Assembly: GCA_963742585.1 (NCBI GenBank)
Contig: CAVUMI010000009.1
Coordinates: 1,860,001 to 1,924,000 of the forward strand
DNA length: 64,000 bases
Reading direction: 5' to 3'
Source: JACDEA01 sp963742585
Lineage (GTDB): Bacteria > Actinomycetota > Acidimicrobiia > Acidimicrobiales > JACDEA01
Part shown: one piece after another, positions 52,414-61,491 of the stretch
How the letters are laid out: every line of letters starts with the position of its first letter
How positions within the stretch are numbered: the stretch's first letter is position 1
The notes under the pieces: model-generated
What the model was told of the DNA's origin: nothing
The model's database searches: none
Seen by the model: only the letters and a program-made list of their open reading frames with translations
Made by a program: the position numbers and the translations under genes

Positions 52414-53700
52414 TTGGTCGATCTCCTCGCCGCGGTCAACCAGCCGGATCTGTTCGCCGCACGGCAGCAGATGGCGCTGTCGCTGGGCTGGCACATCGTC
52501 ATTGCCAGCCTCGGCGTTGGCTTTCCGATGATCATCCTCCTCGCCGAGTGGCGCGGCCTACGGACGGGCGACCCCGTGTACCGCAAGCTCGCCCGCCGGT
52601 GGTCACAGGTACTCGCGGTGCTCTTCGCTGTCGGCGCGGTGTCGGGGACGATCCTGTCCTTCGAACTCGGGATTCTGTGGCCCGGGCTGATGGGCCGCTT
52701 CGGCCACGTGATCGGGCTGCCGTTTGCTATAGAGGCCGTCGCCTTCTTCATCGAGGCGATCTTCCTCGGCATCTATCTCTACGGCTGGGACCGGCTGTCG
52801 CCCCGTCGCCACTTTCTTGCCGGTATACCGATCGCCATCGCCGGCGCCGCATCGGCGTGGTTCGTCGTCACCGCCAATGCGTGGATGAATCAGCCGCAGG
52901 GCTTCCGGCTCGCCGGCGACGCGGTTGTCGACGTGGATCCGTGGAGGGCGATGCTCAACCCGGCCACCGGTCCCCAGACCACCCACATGCTGATCGCCGC
53001 CGGGATGGTGTCCGGGTTCACGGTCGCCAGCGTCTACGCGCTGGCCTGGCTCCGCGGGCGGCGCGACCGGTACCACCGGCTGGCGTTCGCACTGGCCTTC
53101 GCCTTCGCCGCGGCCCTCGCACCCATCCAGGTCGTGGTAGGTGATTGGGCCACCCGCTTCATCGCCGCCAAGCAGCCGATGAAGCTCGCCGCGGCCGAAG
53201 CGCTGGAACACACCCAGCGCGGGGCGCCACTGCGCTTCTACGCCATCGACATCCCGAAGGGTCTTTCCCTTCTCGTGCATCGCGATGCGAACGCGGAAGT
53301 CGCTGGCCTCGATCAGGTACCCATGGCGGACCGGCCGCCTGTCGGCGTGGTGCACTACGCGTTCGACACGATGGTCACCATCGGACTCGGGCTCGTCGGA
53401 CTAGGCGCGTGGGCAGGCGTGGCCTGGATACGGCGGCGGGAGCTACCCCGTTCGCGGTGGTTCTACCGTGGGGCTCTGCTCGCCGGACCAGCCGCCGTCG
53501 TCGCGCTGGAGTGCGGCTGGGTTGTCACCGAGGTCGGACGCCAGCCGTGGATCGTGTACCGCATTCTGCGGGTCGAGGACGCGGTAAGCGCCGCGCCCAA
53601 CCTGCGGCTCGGCTACTTCGCCTTGATCGCCGTCTACACGCTCCTCACCATCGGCACGGTGGGCGTACTTCGTCGCCTCACGCGGTCGAGCCCGGCGTGA
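52414..53700 (+). CDS. cydA: cytochrome bd oxidase subunit I, short Q-loop type
   Basis: 428 residues with about nine transmembrane helices. FAARQQMALSLGWHIVIASLG carries the haem-ligand histidine (around residue 27), GTILSFELGILWP and FAIEAVAFFIEAIFLG have the proton-channel glutamates, and GPQTTHMLIAAGMVSGF is conserved. The Q loop between AAKQPMKLAAAEAL and HYAFDTMVTIG is short, as in cyanide-insensitive or CIO-type enzymes. It oxidises quinol and reduces O2. Start TTG 52414 is the only one near the conserved N-terminus. It overlaps cydB (GTGA). Confidence 0.92.
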   Translation: MVDLLAAVNQPDLFAARQQMALSLGWHIVIASLGVGFPMIILLAEWRGLRTGDPVYRKLARRWSQVLAVLFAVGAVSGTILSFELGILWPGLMGRFGHVIGLPFAIEAVAFFIEAIFLGIYLYGWDRLSPRRHFLAGIPIAIAGAASAWFVVTANAWMNQPQGFRLAGDAVVDVDPWRAMLNPATGPQTTHMLIAAGMVSGFTVASVYALAWLRGRRDRYHRLAFALAFAFAAALAPIQVVVGDWATRFIAAKQPMKLAAAEALEHTQRGAPLRFYAIDIPKGLSLLVHRDANAEVAGLDQVPMADRPPVGVVHYAFDTMVTIGLGLVGLGAWAGVAWIRRRELPRSRWFYRGALLAGPAAVVALECGWVVTEVGRQPWIVYRILRVEDAVSAAPNLRLGYFALIAVYTLLTIGTVGVLRRLTRSSPA

Positions 53701-54722
53701 GCACCAATGCCGCCCTGGTGTTCATGTGGCTGGGCGTCACCGCGTATGCCCTCCTCGCTGGTGCCGATTTCGGCGCCGGGTTCTGGGATCTGCTCGCGGG
53801 CGGCGACGTGGAGGGCGCACCGCGGCGGGCGCTGATCCAGCGGGTGATCGGGCCGGTGTGGGAGGCCAACCACGTGTGGCTGATCTTCGTACTGGTGATT
53901 CTGTGGACCGCGTTCGCACCGGTCTTCGCCGCGGTCGCGTCGACGCTCTACGTTCCGCTCACCGCGACGGCCATCGGCATCATCCTGCGCGGGGCCGCCT
54001 TCGCGTTCCGCAAAGCGGTGCCCGGCCTCGAGCTCAAGCGCGTCTTCGGCGTCGCCTTCGCGTCCTCGTCGGTCATCACTCCGTTCTTCCTCGGTACGGT
54101 CGCTGGCGCGGTGGCCTCAGGTCGGGTCCCGCTCGGGAACGCCGCGGGTAACAGCATCGATAGTTGGTGGAACCCGACCTCGGTGCTCGGCGGGAGCCTC
54201 GCCGTCGTCACCTGCGCGTTCCTCGCCGCGGTCTATCTGTGCCACGACGCCGAGGTCCGCGGGGCCACGGACTTGAGCGAGTGGTTCCGAGCGCGGGCAC
54301 TGACCACCGGCGGCGCGGCGTCGGTGATCGCTCTCGTCGGCATCGTCGTCCTCCAAGCCGATGCGCCTCGGCTGTTCGACGGCCTGACTGGACGTGCGCT
54401 GCCCGTCGTAATCGGCTCGGGACTCGCCGGGCTCACCGCGATGTTCCTCACCGCCCGGCGCGCCTACGTCGTCGCTCGGGCCGCCGCAGGCCTGGCCGTC
54501 GGGGCGATTGTCTGGGCGTGGGCGACTGCGCAGTACCCGCTCATGCTCCCGCCATCGGTTCGAGCCACCGACGTCGTCGCGCCTACCGGGGTCCTCACCG
54601 CCGTCCTGATCGCGCTCACCATCGGCATGGCGATCATCGTGCCCTCGCTCGTTTGGCTCCTCACACTCGCGGAGGGCGACCATCGTCCGCCGAGAGCCGA
54701 GGAGATGCTCGGCGTGGACTAG
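53697..54722 (+). CDS. cydB: cytochrome bd oxidase subunit II
   Basis: 341 residues from GTG 53697. It has LLAGADFGAGFWDLLAGG, the NHVWLIFVLVILWTAFAP helix and ILRGAAFAFRKA, all classic CydB, and about eight transmembrane segments. It pairs with CydA at the membrane. The cydDC exporter genes needed for assembly are not adjacent. The stop is 8 bp from the convergent SDR. Confidence 0.93.
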   Translation: MSTNAALVFMWLGVTAYALLAGADFGAGFWDLLAGGDVEGAPRRALIQRVIGPVWEANHVWLIFVLVILWTAFAPVFAAVASTLYVPLTATAIGIILRGAAFAFRKAVPGLELKRVFGVAFASSSVITPFFLGTVAGAVASGRVPLGNAAGNSIDSWWNPTSVLGGSLAVVTCAFLAAVYLCHDAEVRGATDLSEWFRARALTTGGAASVIALVGIVVLQADAPRLFDGLTGRALPVVIGSGLAGLTAMFLTARRAYVVARAAAGLAVGAIVWAWATAQYPLMLPPSVRATDVVAPTGVLTAVLIALTIGMAIIVPSLVWLLTLAEGDHRPPRAEEMLGVD

Positions 54723-54730
54723 CGGGCGGG

Positions 54731-55498
54731 CTACTTGGGCGGCATGCGCAGGCCACCGTCAAGCCGGATGACCTCGCCGTTCATGTACCCGTTCTCGCAG
54801 ATCTGCTCCACGAGTTGCGCGTATTCATCCGGCGTCCCCAATCGCTTTGGGAACAGCACGCCGGCGCCGAGCGCCTGACGACCTTCTTCGGGCAGCAGGC
54901 CCAGCAGGGGTGTGTCCATCAGCCCGGGTGCGATGGTGACGACGCGGATCCCGGCCGGCGACAAGTCCCGTGCAGCCGGCAGGGTCATTCCGACCACGCC
55001 GCCCTTGGACGCCGAGTAGGCGATCTGGCCGATCTGACCGTCGAAGGCGGCAACGGATGCCGTGTTGACCAGGACGCCGCGCTCGCCGTCGGCCAGCGGT
55101 TCGGTCTTCGAGATCGCCGACGCGGCAAGTCGCATCACGTTGAACGTGCCGATGAGGTTCACGTTGATCACGAACTTGAAGGTTTCGAGATCGTGCGGCG
55201 TGCCGTCGCGGGAGATGATTCGCGTCGCCGCTCCCAACCCTGCACAGCTCACACCGATACGCAGCGGCGCCGATTCGCCGGCGATGGCAACCGCCTCGGC
55301 CACCTGGTCTCCGTCGCTGACGTCGCCGGCGACGAACTTTGCGCCGCCGCCCAATTCCTTGGCCAACGCCTCGCCCCGCTCGGCGTTCCGGTCGAGAATC
55401 GTCACGTCGGCCCCGGCCGCCGCCAAGCGCCGCACGGTCGCCTCGCCCAACCCTGATGCACCACCGCTGACGATGGCACCCGCTCCCTTGATCTGCAT
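54731..55498 (-). CDS. SDR, 3-hydroxyacyl-CoA dehydrogenase type II (HSD10)-like
   Basis: 255 residues. Cofactor loop SGGASGLGEATVRRLAAAG, an aspartate fixing NAD (ILDRNAE), SCAGLGAATR, the serine region VNTASVAAFDGQIGQ, the Tyr-xxx-Lys pair in AYSASKGG and a C-terminal MNGEVIRLDGGLRM. The HSD10 group oxidises 3-hydroxyacyl-CoAs. It follows the AtuA-like gene, suggesting a shared acyl-degradation role. Confidence 0.88.
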   Translation of the reverse strand: MQIKGAGAIVSGGASGLGEATVRRLAAAGADVTILDRNAERGEALAKELGGGAKFVAGDVSDGDQVAEAVAIAGESAPLRIGVSCAGLGAATRIISRDGTPHDLETFKFVINVNLIGTFNVMRLAASAISKTEPLADGERGVLVNTASVAAFDGQIGQIAYSASKGGVVGMTLPAARDLSPAGIRVVTIAPGLMDTPLLGLLPEEGRQALGAGVLFPKRLGTPDEYAQLVEQICENGYMNGEVIRLDGGLRMPPK

Positions 55499-55510
55499 GG
55501 GCCAACCCTA
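55499..55510 (-). promoter_or_regulatory. -10 (TAGGGT) for the HSD10-like SDR, overlapping the atuA stop
   Basis: TAGGGT (55505-55510, minus strand) precedes ATG 55498 by six bases. Its first three bases are the stop codon of the upstream AtuA-like gene. Confidence 0.35.
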
Positions 55511-57274
55511 CGGATTCAGAAAGGCGGCGGGCACATCGACCATCTTGGCGCGGAGGTATTCGCCAAGGCCCTTGGCCTGCGCGTCCATGCGGGTGGAGCT
55601 GGCGACGCCCTCGCCGAGCAAGCCGTGGATCACGAAGTTGAGGGCGCGGATATTCGGCAACGGGTGGCGTTCGACCTCGAGCTCCCGAGCTTCGGCCAGC
55701 AGCTCCCGCAGCCGGTCGACCGTCAGGAACGCCTCGAGCCATGCGTAGGCGTCGTCCGACCGCGCCCACACGCCCAGGTTCGCATTGCCCCCCTTGTCCC
55801 CCGACCGCGCGCCGACCACCCGCCCGAGCGGCGCCCGCAGCGTCTCCCCCAGCACTGTGTCGGTGGTTTTGGCGGTTTCCGTAGACAAATGCACCGACAC
55901 GTCGCCGGTTGAGGGTGTCGACTCGACGATCGTGTGCGCGCCGTTAAAGACGACTTCCTGCCAAACGAGGTCCGAGGGGATGAGCGCGGGCCAGTAGACG
56001 CCGTATGCCTGCGCACCGGCCGTGCCGCCACCAAGTCCGAAGAAGCCCGGGTACGAAGCCAGGGCCATCTCGGTGATCTGGCTGCTCAGCGCGCGACCGA
56101 CCTTGCGCTCATCGGCATCCTTCACCGTGATCCGCAGTTGCGCGACGGCCTGCTCGTTGGAGGTCGGGTCGTCGCGATCGGTGCGGACCAGCTCGACCTC
56201 GACATCCGCGAACGCGGCCTTGCCGCCCGGAATGTTCGCCCACAGCGTGCGCTCGACGAGCGCGGCCTTCTCCTCGACGTCGAGGCCGGTGAGGCCGAGT
56301 GACACCGTCGTGCGGTAGCCACCCACGTAGTTGAGGCAGACCTTGCTGGTCGGCGGCGGCGGCTCGCCTTTCACGCCGGAGATCTCGACGCGGTCGGGCG
56401 CCGCCTCGCGCAGGTCGATCGTGTCGAAGCGGGCGGTCACGTCGGGGTTGAGGTACGCGGGACCACCGATCTCGTAGAGCAGCTGGGCGGTGACCGTGCC
56501 GATCGTGACCGCGCCGCCGGTGCCGGGGTGTTTGGTGATGACCGACGACCCGTCGGCGGCGACTTCGGCGATCGGGAAGCCGGGCCGTTCGAGACCGGGC
56601 ACCTCGGTGAAGAAGGCGTAGTTGCCGCCAGTGGCCTGCGTGCCGCACTCGATGACGTGACCGGCGACGACGGCGCCGGCGAGGGCGTCCCAATCGTCGC
56701 GACGCCATCGGTGACGCCACGCCGCCGGGCCGACGGCCAGGGCCGCGTCGGTGGTGCGCCCGGCGATGACGACGTCGGCGCCGGCGGTCAACGCTTCGGC
56801 GATGCCCCACCCGCCGACATACGCGTTGGCGGTGAGTACCTCGCGTTCACCCAACGGTTCGCCGGTGTCGATGTTGGCCAGGTCGTGGCCGGCGGCGCGG
56901 AGCTCTCCGAGACGGGGCAGCAGGTCGTCGCCCTCGATGTAGGCAACCTTCGCCGCCAACCCAAGCTTGTCGGCCACCGCGGCGACGGCATCGGCGCAAC
57001 CCGACGGGTTGAGGCCGCCGGCGTTGGTGACCACCTTGATGCCGCGGTCGAGGCACGTCCCGAGAACGTGCTCCATTTGCGTGACGAACGTTCGGGCGTA
57101 GCCGGCACCGGGATCACGCAGCCGGTTGCGGGCCAGGATCAGCATGGTCAGCTCGGCCAACCAGTCGCCGGTGAGGACATCGATCGGTCCGTCGTCGACC
57201 ATCTCCTTGGCCGCCGACAAGCGGTCGCCATAGAAGCCGGAACAGTTCGCGATGCGGAGCGGTTCGCCGGTCAC
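55508..57274 (-). CDS. acyclic terpene utilisation AtuA-like protein (DUF1446)
   Basis: About 588 residues. The first 450 form the AtuA/DUF1446 domain: RIANCSGFYGDRLSAAKEM, LTGDWLAELTM, VTNAGGLNPSGCADAV, IAGRTTDAALAVGP and ECGTQATGGNYAFF. The last 110 form the AtuA-like ferredoxin-fold domain (GARSGDKGGNANLGVWAR). In Pseudomonas, atuA belongs to citronellol/geraniol catabolism, but many homologues lie in other acyl-CoA pathways. The start is GTG 57274, chosen because conservation begins there; the open frame continues upstream over a neighbour. Confidence 0.85.
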   Translation of the reverse strand: MTGEPLRIANCSGFYGDRLSAAKEMVDDGPIDVLTGDWLAELTMLILARNRLRDPGAGYARTFVTQMEHVLGTCLDRGIKVVTNAGGLNPSGCADAVAAVADKLGLAAKVAYIEGDDLLPRLGELRAAGHDLANIDTGEPLGEREVLTANAYVGGWGIAEALTAGADVVIAGRTTDAALAVGPAAWRHRWRRDDWDALAGAVVAGHVIECGTQATGGNYAFFTEVPGLERPGFPIAEVAADGSSVITKHPGTGGAVTIGTVTAQLLYEIGGPAYLNPDVTARFDTIDLREAAPDRVEISGVKGEPPPPTSKVCLNYVGGYRTTVSLGLTGLDVEEKAALVERTLWANIPGGKAAFADVEVELVRTDRDDPTSNEQAVAQLRITVKDADERKVGRALSSQITEMALASYPGFFGLGGGTAGAQAYGVYWPALIPSDLVWQEVVFNGAHTIVESTPSTGDVSVHLSTETAKTTDTVLGETLRAPLGRVVGARSGDKGGNANLGVWARSDDAYAWLEAFLTVDRLRELLAEARELEVERHPLPNIRALNFVIHGLLGEGVASSTRMDAQAKGLGEYLRAKMVDVPAAFLNP

Positions 57275-57294
57275 TCCGGTGAAAGGTAACGGCG

Positions 57295-57837
57295 TTACCC
57301 CTTTGCCGCGGAAACCCCCACGTTGGCGGCCGCCCGACTGGCGACCCACGCCCGCTGCGAACCCTGGGTCGGTACCCGGTGTCCGCGAGCGACGGATACC
57401 GCGTCGATCGCCTCGTTCGCTGCGAAGCCAAGTTCGACGAGAAGGGCCGCGGCGATCATCGGTGAGCGGCCCAACCCCAGCCGGCAATGGACGACGACAT
57501 GCTCACCGGCCAGCAGGCGGTCCCGTAGGTCGGGCATGAAGGCGGCGGCGTCCGCGCCGCTGGGAAGACCGTATTCAGGGACCGGCCACCAGAAGTAGTC
57601 GATTCCGGCTTCCGTGCAAGCAGGCCACGCGTCGCCCAGCAGGTAGTGCACGACTTCGCGCTGTGTGAGTGCCGACACCACCGCAGTCACGCCGCGCCGC
57701 CGCAGCGAACGCAATGTACGGCGGAGCGTGCGCTCGTGTGGCCGGCTCATGATGCTCAACTCGCCGTGCCCGTCGTATTCGACGCGATACAGACGCGGCC
57801 GACGTGCCGCCCGGCGTAGCTCTCGTAACTCCCCCAT
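57295..57837 (-). CDS. dual-specificity/tyrosine phosphatase family protein
   Basis: About 180 residues from ATG 57837. The P-loop reads VVHCRLGLGRSPM, with the CX5R core, and the general acid is probably in YFWWPVPEYGLP. Upstream, ERTLRRTLRSLRRRGVTAVVSA fits the DSP fold. It removes phosphate from Tyr, Ser/Thr or a small molecule. The C-terminal 30 residues are Ala-rich. Confidence 0.82.
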   Translation of the reverse strand: MGELRELRRAARRPRLYRVEYDGHGELSIMSRPHERTLRRTLRSLRRRGVTAVVSALTQREVVHYLLGDAWPACTEAGIDYFWWPVPEYGLPSGADAAAFMPDLRDRLLAGEHVVVHCRLGLGRSPMIAAALLVELGFAANEAIDAVSVARGHRVPTQGSQRAWVASRAAANVGVSAAKG

Positions 57838-57929
57838 GCCCCCGCAACCCTTCTCTGCCGTGCCCCCCGGCCGGCTCTTTGATAACGGTACAACTGGGCG
57901 AACCTTGCGCCGCTGGAGCGTGACCTTCG

Positions 57930-58226
57930 TCACCCCGTCACGATGTCAGCAACGCGGCTGAAGAAGACCGAACGGGCCAGCACTTCAGTGCAGCCCGCAG
58001 CCCGGGCCGCGTCCATTAGGGCGCGATCGACGTGACTCGCGAACCCGATCACGCGTGTGCCGGCCAGATCGGGCAACGCGTCGAGAACGCCGGGGCGCGA
58101 CAGGTCGACGATCACCAGGTCGGCCGGCTGACCGGTCAGATCGGCGGGCTGCTGCACGAAGGTCACGGTTCCCGCCGCCGCGACCTTGGAACGGTCCATG
58201 AGGTCGGGCACGAAGGCGAGAATCAC
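57930..58226 (-). CDS. small Rossmann-like protein, unknown function
   Basis: 98 residues from GTG 58226. An alternating beta/alpha pattern (VILAFVPDLMDRSKV, LVIVDLSRPGVL, VIGFASHVDR, AAGCTEVLARSVFF) resembles a response-regulator receiver fold. The phospho-acceptor aspartate is plausible in VDLSRP but the acidic pair is missing, so it is not a normal receiver. Function unknown. The upstream 92-bp gap holds nothing clear. Confidence 0.6.
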   Translation of the reverse strand: MILAFVPDLMDRSKVAAAGTVTFVQQPADLTGQPADLVIVDLSRPGVLDALPDLAGTRVIGFASHVDRALMDAARAAGCTEVLARSVFFSRVADIVTG

Positions 58227-58239
58227 AACGCGCCGCCGA

Positions 58240-58722
58240 CTAGGCCGGGCAGGTGTCGCGCTGGCTGCCGAGCTGAGCGCGGTCGTCGTCGGGGTCGAAG
58301 CGGTGGCGGAACGTGAAGGCCGTCGGCGTCGGACCATGCGCGCGAAGGTGTTCGAGACGGGCGAGAGCCTCCTCCACCGTCGGGATCTCACCTTCGGGTA
58401 TCCACCAAAGGCAGAAGATCGGCTCGGTGGGGACCTCGAAGAACTCGCGCCGGCGTCGAAGGAACGCCGCGTGACCCGAGCGGTAGGCGAAGTCGGCGAG
58501 GGCGTCGATCGACTCCCACACAGTGAGGTTGACGATCTCGAGTTCGTCGTCGAATGCTTGAATGCCGGTGGCGTTGCCGCTTTCGTCCTGTAACCGCCAT
58601 ACGTAACCCGGGCTGACCTCAGCCAGCGCGTTGACCGGCTCCAGGTTCAGGCGGAAGTCGTCGATCATCGGATCATCCATCGGAGCGCGCAGTCGACCGA
58701 CGTTCAGTTGGGCGATGTGCAT
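58240..58722 (-). CDS. DUF3291 family protein
   Basis: 160 residues starting MHIAQLNVGRLRAPMDDP, with LVNLTVWESIDAL-type VNLTVWESIDALADFAYRS and PIFCLWWIPEGEIPTVEEA, the usual DUF3291 pattern of a ferredoxin-like fold related to small monooxygenases. Enzyme activity is unproven. It is on the same strand as the winged-helix gene upstream, 27 bp apart. Confidence 0.82.
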   Translation of the reverse strand: MHIAQLNVGRLRAPMDDPMIDDFRLNLEPVNALAEVSPGYVWRLQDESGNATGIQAFDDELEIVNLTVWESIDALADFAYRSGHAAFLRRRREFFEVPTEPIFCLWWIPEGEIPTVEEALARLEHLRAHGPTPTAFTFRHRFDPDDDRAQLGSQRDTCPA

Positions 58723-58749
58723 CGCACTAGTCTGGCCGCTCCGGCGGTC

Positions 58750-59739
58750 TCAGCCTTCGTGCAGCGGCGCGATTACGTGGTCGGGGTGGCTCGAAGTGGC
58801 GAACGGGCCGAGCTCATCGCGCAGGGTGCTGATGGCGGCATCGCCGTAGCGCTCGCGCCACATCGATTCAACCGCCTCGAGACGTCCGGGGTGATGCTGC
58901 ATCACCAGCACGCCGCGGTCGGTGAGGGCCACGAGCTTGGTCCGGGGCTGCGCGGGATCGGGGGTGACGGAGGCGATGAGGTGGCGCTCCAGCAATGACT
59001 TGCCGTTCCCCATGATCCTGTGATCGCCGGGCACGTCGGCGAGCGGGCTCGGCGCAGCGCTGAGGTGACACAGGACCGTCGCCGTGCTGGCCAGCGGCCA
59101 CGGGAATCGGTCCTCGTAGTCGATGGTGAACGCCATGAGCGCCTGCGAGAGCAGTGCGGTGAATGGGAGGGCCGAGACGGTGTCACCGTCGGCGCGCGCT
59201 ACCGGTCGCCAATCCGTACCGTGGGCGGGGACCCCGTCCTTTCTCTTCGCCTGCTGGACGAACGGGCCGCCGACGGCGCTGGGGTCGGCCGCGCCGTAGC
59301 TCGCCGGGAAGTGCGGCAGTTCGAACTGGAGTTGCCCAACGAGTACCTCGACCGCGCTCCGCAGCGGGCTCGCCTCCCATCGTGTGTCCAGGTCGGCGAG
59401 TCGTGCTGGCCAGGCCTGCGCTGCGGCGCGCCCGACGCCAGTGAGTTCGACATGCCGGTTCTTGCCCTTGCCAACGTCCGTCGCGGTGATCCACCCGCGG
59501 CCCGCTGCGCCCGTGATCGCCGCGGTCGACAGCCGGCTCGAGATGCGCGCCGCCTCAGGCAGTGCGCGCTCGCTGATGCCCTCAGAGTCCCGGTCGGCCA
59601 CGCATCGCACCACGTTCGACCAGACCGCAAGCGAGGGCACCGACGGTCCGACGCCGGCGGCTGCTTCAAGATCCGCGGTGAGTTGTCCGAGCGCCCGAGA
59701 CAGGAGCGTCGGGAGCGGGAGCACCCCTGACGAAGCCAC
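58750..59739 (-). CDS. winged-helix (MarR-like) domain protein
   Basis: 329 residues from GTG 59739. A helix-turn-helix region is visible at about 55-115 (LPEAARISSRLSTAAITGAAGRG, then WITATDVGKGKNRHVELTGVG as wing and strand). A second, similar wing appears near 265-285 (TKLVALTDRGVLVMQHHPG), so it may hold two winged-helix repeats. It could regulate DUF3291 or the divergent kinase. The target is not known. Confidence 0.6.
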   Translation of the reverse strand: MASSGVLPLPTLLSRALGQLTADLEAAAGVGPSVPSLAVWSNVVRCVADRDSEGISERALPEAARISSRLSTAAITGAAGRGWITATDVGKGKNRHVELTGVGRAAAQAWPARLADLDTRWEASPLRSAVEVLVGQLQFELPHFPASYGAADPSAVGGPFVQQAKRKDGVPAHGTDWRPVARADGDTVSALPFTALLSQALMAFTIDYEDRFPWPLASTATVLCHLSAAPSPLADVPGDHRIMGNGKSLLERHLIASVTPDPAQPRTKLVALTDRGVLVMQHHPGRLEAVESMWRERYGDAAISTLRDELGPFATSSHPDHVIAPLHEG

Positions 59740-59751
59740 TCGCGCACTCTA
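59740..59751 (-). promoter_or_regulatory. leaderless promoter -10 (TAGAGT) for the winged-helix gene
   Basis: TAGAGT (59746-59751, minus strand) is six bases before GTG 59739. Confidence 0.42.
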
Positions 59752-59771
59752 CGAGGCGCGAGTCTGATGTC

Positions 59772-60767
59772 GTGGACGATGCGGGGCGTGGACGGCGGGG
59801 ATTGCGACCGGAGCCGACACCGGATCTGTTGGCTGCCCTCGTCGACCACTACGCAATCTCGCCACACGCCGCAGTCGTGGATCTCGGAGGGTCGTCCAAT
59901 CTGAATCTGCGGGTCGACGACGGCGACCGCCAGTACGTCGCCCGGGTCTACCGGCGTTCCGTCACGCCTGCCCGTCTGCGAGCGATTCAGCGCGCACGAA
60001 AGGCGTTCCGCGACGGCGGCTTGCCTTATCCACCAGTGATTCCGACACGGGAGGGCTCACCGTGGGCAGACGTCCAGGGCGCGCTGGCGGAACTCGAGGC
60101 GTTCGTCGCGAGCGACGGACACATGAACGATCCCGCCGCGCTCGCTGCCGGCCTGCCGCTGCTGGGCCGCACTCACTCACTCCTGGCCGGCAGTGACGCT
60201 GGCGCGGATCCGACGTTCGCCAACTACCTGTCTCCACACAACTCAATCGACGCGACGCGACGCGGTACCGACCGCATTCGCTCGTGGACTCCAACCGCCC
60301 AGGAGCGAGTGCTCGCCGACGCGGCCGACGAGTTGGCGAACCGGATCGATACGGCCGCCATCGCGGCCCTCCCGCGTCAGCTCGTGCACGGCGACTTCTG
60401 GGACAACAACGTCCTGTTCCGCGACGGCAGCGTGGTCCTGATCGCCGATCTGGACTACATGGGCGAACGCGCCCGCATCGACGATCTCGCGCTGACTCTC
60501 TACTTCGCGGAAGTCTCGGACCTCGCGACACTCGGCGCTCTCGTCGCTGCTTACGACCGCGGACTTGTCGATCGACTGTCGGCCGCGGAGCGAGCCGCAC
60601 TGCCAATCGCCATTGCCCGTCAGCCGCTCTGGTCGTTCGGCGTGTGGATTGCGACGCTTGACGATGAGGCCGCCGCTCGCGCCCACGCCGCGACGATGCC
60701 GGGCGCGGTCCGACAGGGGCTTGCGGTCCTCGACGACCTCGAGCGGTGGCAAGAAGCGCTCACTTGA
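59772..60767 (+). CDS. APH-fold phosphotransferase
   Basis: 331 residues of the aminoglycoside-phosphotransferase/choline-kinase fold. The Brenner motif is LVHGDFWDNNVLF (around 210) and the metal aspartate follows in IADLDYM. The N-lobe has a NLNLRVDDGDRQYVARVYR strand pair. The GTG start lies 32 bp from the divergent winged-helix gene. The substrate could be a small alcohol or sugar; antibiotic resistance is not implied. Confidence 0.83.
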   Translation: MDDAGRGRRGLRPEPTPDLLAALVDHYAISPHAAVVDLGGSSNLNLRVDDGDRQYVARVYRRSVTPARLRAIQRARKAFRDGGLPYPPVIPTREGSPWADVQGALAELEAFVASDGHMNDPAALAAGLPLLGRTHSLLAGSDAGADPTFANYLSPHNSIDATRRGTDRIRSWTPTAQERVLADAADELANRIDTAAIAALPRQLVHGDFWDNNVLFRDGSVVLIADLDYMGERARIDDLALTLYFAEVSDLATLGALVAAYDRGLVDRLSAAERAALPIAIARQPLWSFGVWIATLDDEAAARAHAATMPGAVRQGLAVLDDLERWQEALT

Positions 60768-60810
60768 ATTCGCTGGCCGCTTGGGCGGTCGGTGCGTACC
60801 GTCGGGTTCG

Positions 60811-61317
60811 ATGCATCGCTTCCCAGCCGCGACCGACTTCGATGGATGGGTCGCGCAGCTGGGCAATTCGGAACGGCGCCAGCGGGCCAAAATCTTCCTG
60901 CGGGAGGCAGGCCAGCCGGCACTGCCGGCAGTGCGGCGCGGAATGCACCACCCGAAGCCGATCGTCCGCCGGCTGTGCGCGTCGATCCTCGACCACCTGG
61001 CCGACGAAGCCGCATTCGTCGATCTGGTAGCCGCCCTCGACGATGAGGATCCTGAAGTCCTGAAGCGCGCCCTGCACACGCTGGCCTGTGATCAGTGCAA
61101 GGACAACGAGTGCCGGCCGGGTGAGGAGATGTTCGTACCGCGGGCTTTGGAGTTGCTGCACCATCCCAACGCCGACGTGCGCGCCAGCGCGATCGACACC
61201 CTCGGCAAGGTCGTGGCCCGCCGCCCAGACGTCGCCGAAGCGCTCAATGGGGTCGCTGAACACGACCGCGACGCCGGTCTACGCGGCATGGCACGGCACC
61301 GAGTAGTCACCCGCTAA
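60811..61317 (+). CDS. HEAT-repeat protein
   Basis: 168 residues from ATG 60811, with three or four HEAT-like helical pairs (AVRRGMHHPKPIVRRLCASI, ALDDEDPEVLKRALHTLA, LLHHPNADVRASAIDTLGKV). Cys residues in CDQCKDNEC lie between repeats and could bind a metal. HEAT scaffolds bind proteins; the partner is unknown. A TACCGT lies eight bases before the start. Confidence 0.75.
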   Translation: MHRFPAATDFDGWVAQLGNSERRQRAKIFLREAGQPALPAVRRGMHHPKPIVRRLCASILDHLADEAAFVDLVAALDDEDPEVLKRALHTLACDQCKDNECRPGEEMFVPRALELLHHPNADVRASAIDTLGKVVARRPDVAEALNGVAEHDRDAGLRGMARHRVVTR

Positions 61318-61491
61318 TAGCGTCGCGTGGCCGCTCCCGCGCCGGAGCCGATAGCGCACAACGCGCATCGCGTAGCCGCGCTCGAGCGCTTCGTTAGGGG
61401 TGTTCCTAGTGTTGGTCAGCCTCGGTGGACATCGATCGCCAATCGCTACACGCCCGGATCCGGCGGTCGCGGACGCCTTGGCCGCCGCGGC
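61318..61491. other. 174-bp non-coding gap
   Basis: Between the HEAT gene and the toxin. I see no tRNA, hairpin terminator or conserved protein here; the short open frames look random. Confidence 0.6.

Noticed and set aside
59772..60767. Antibiotic-resistance kinase
   Set aside because: The APH fold is shared by many metabolic kinases and nothing around it points to resistance.
61318..61491. Possible tRNA or small gene in the largest gap
   Set aside because: No cloverleaf, T-loop GTTCRA or CCA-type end; short frames lack codon structure or a ribosome site.
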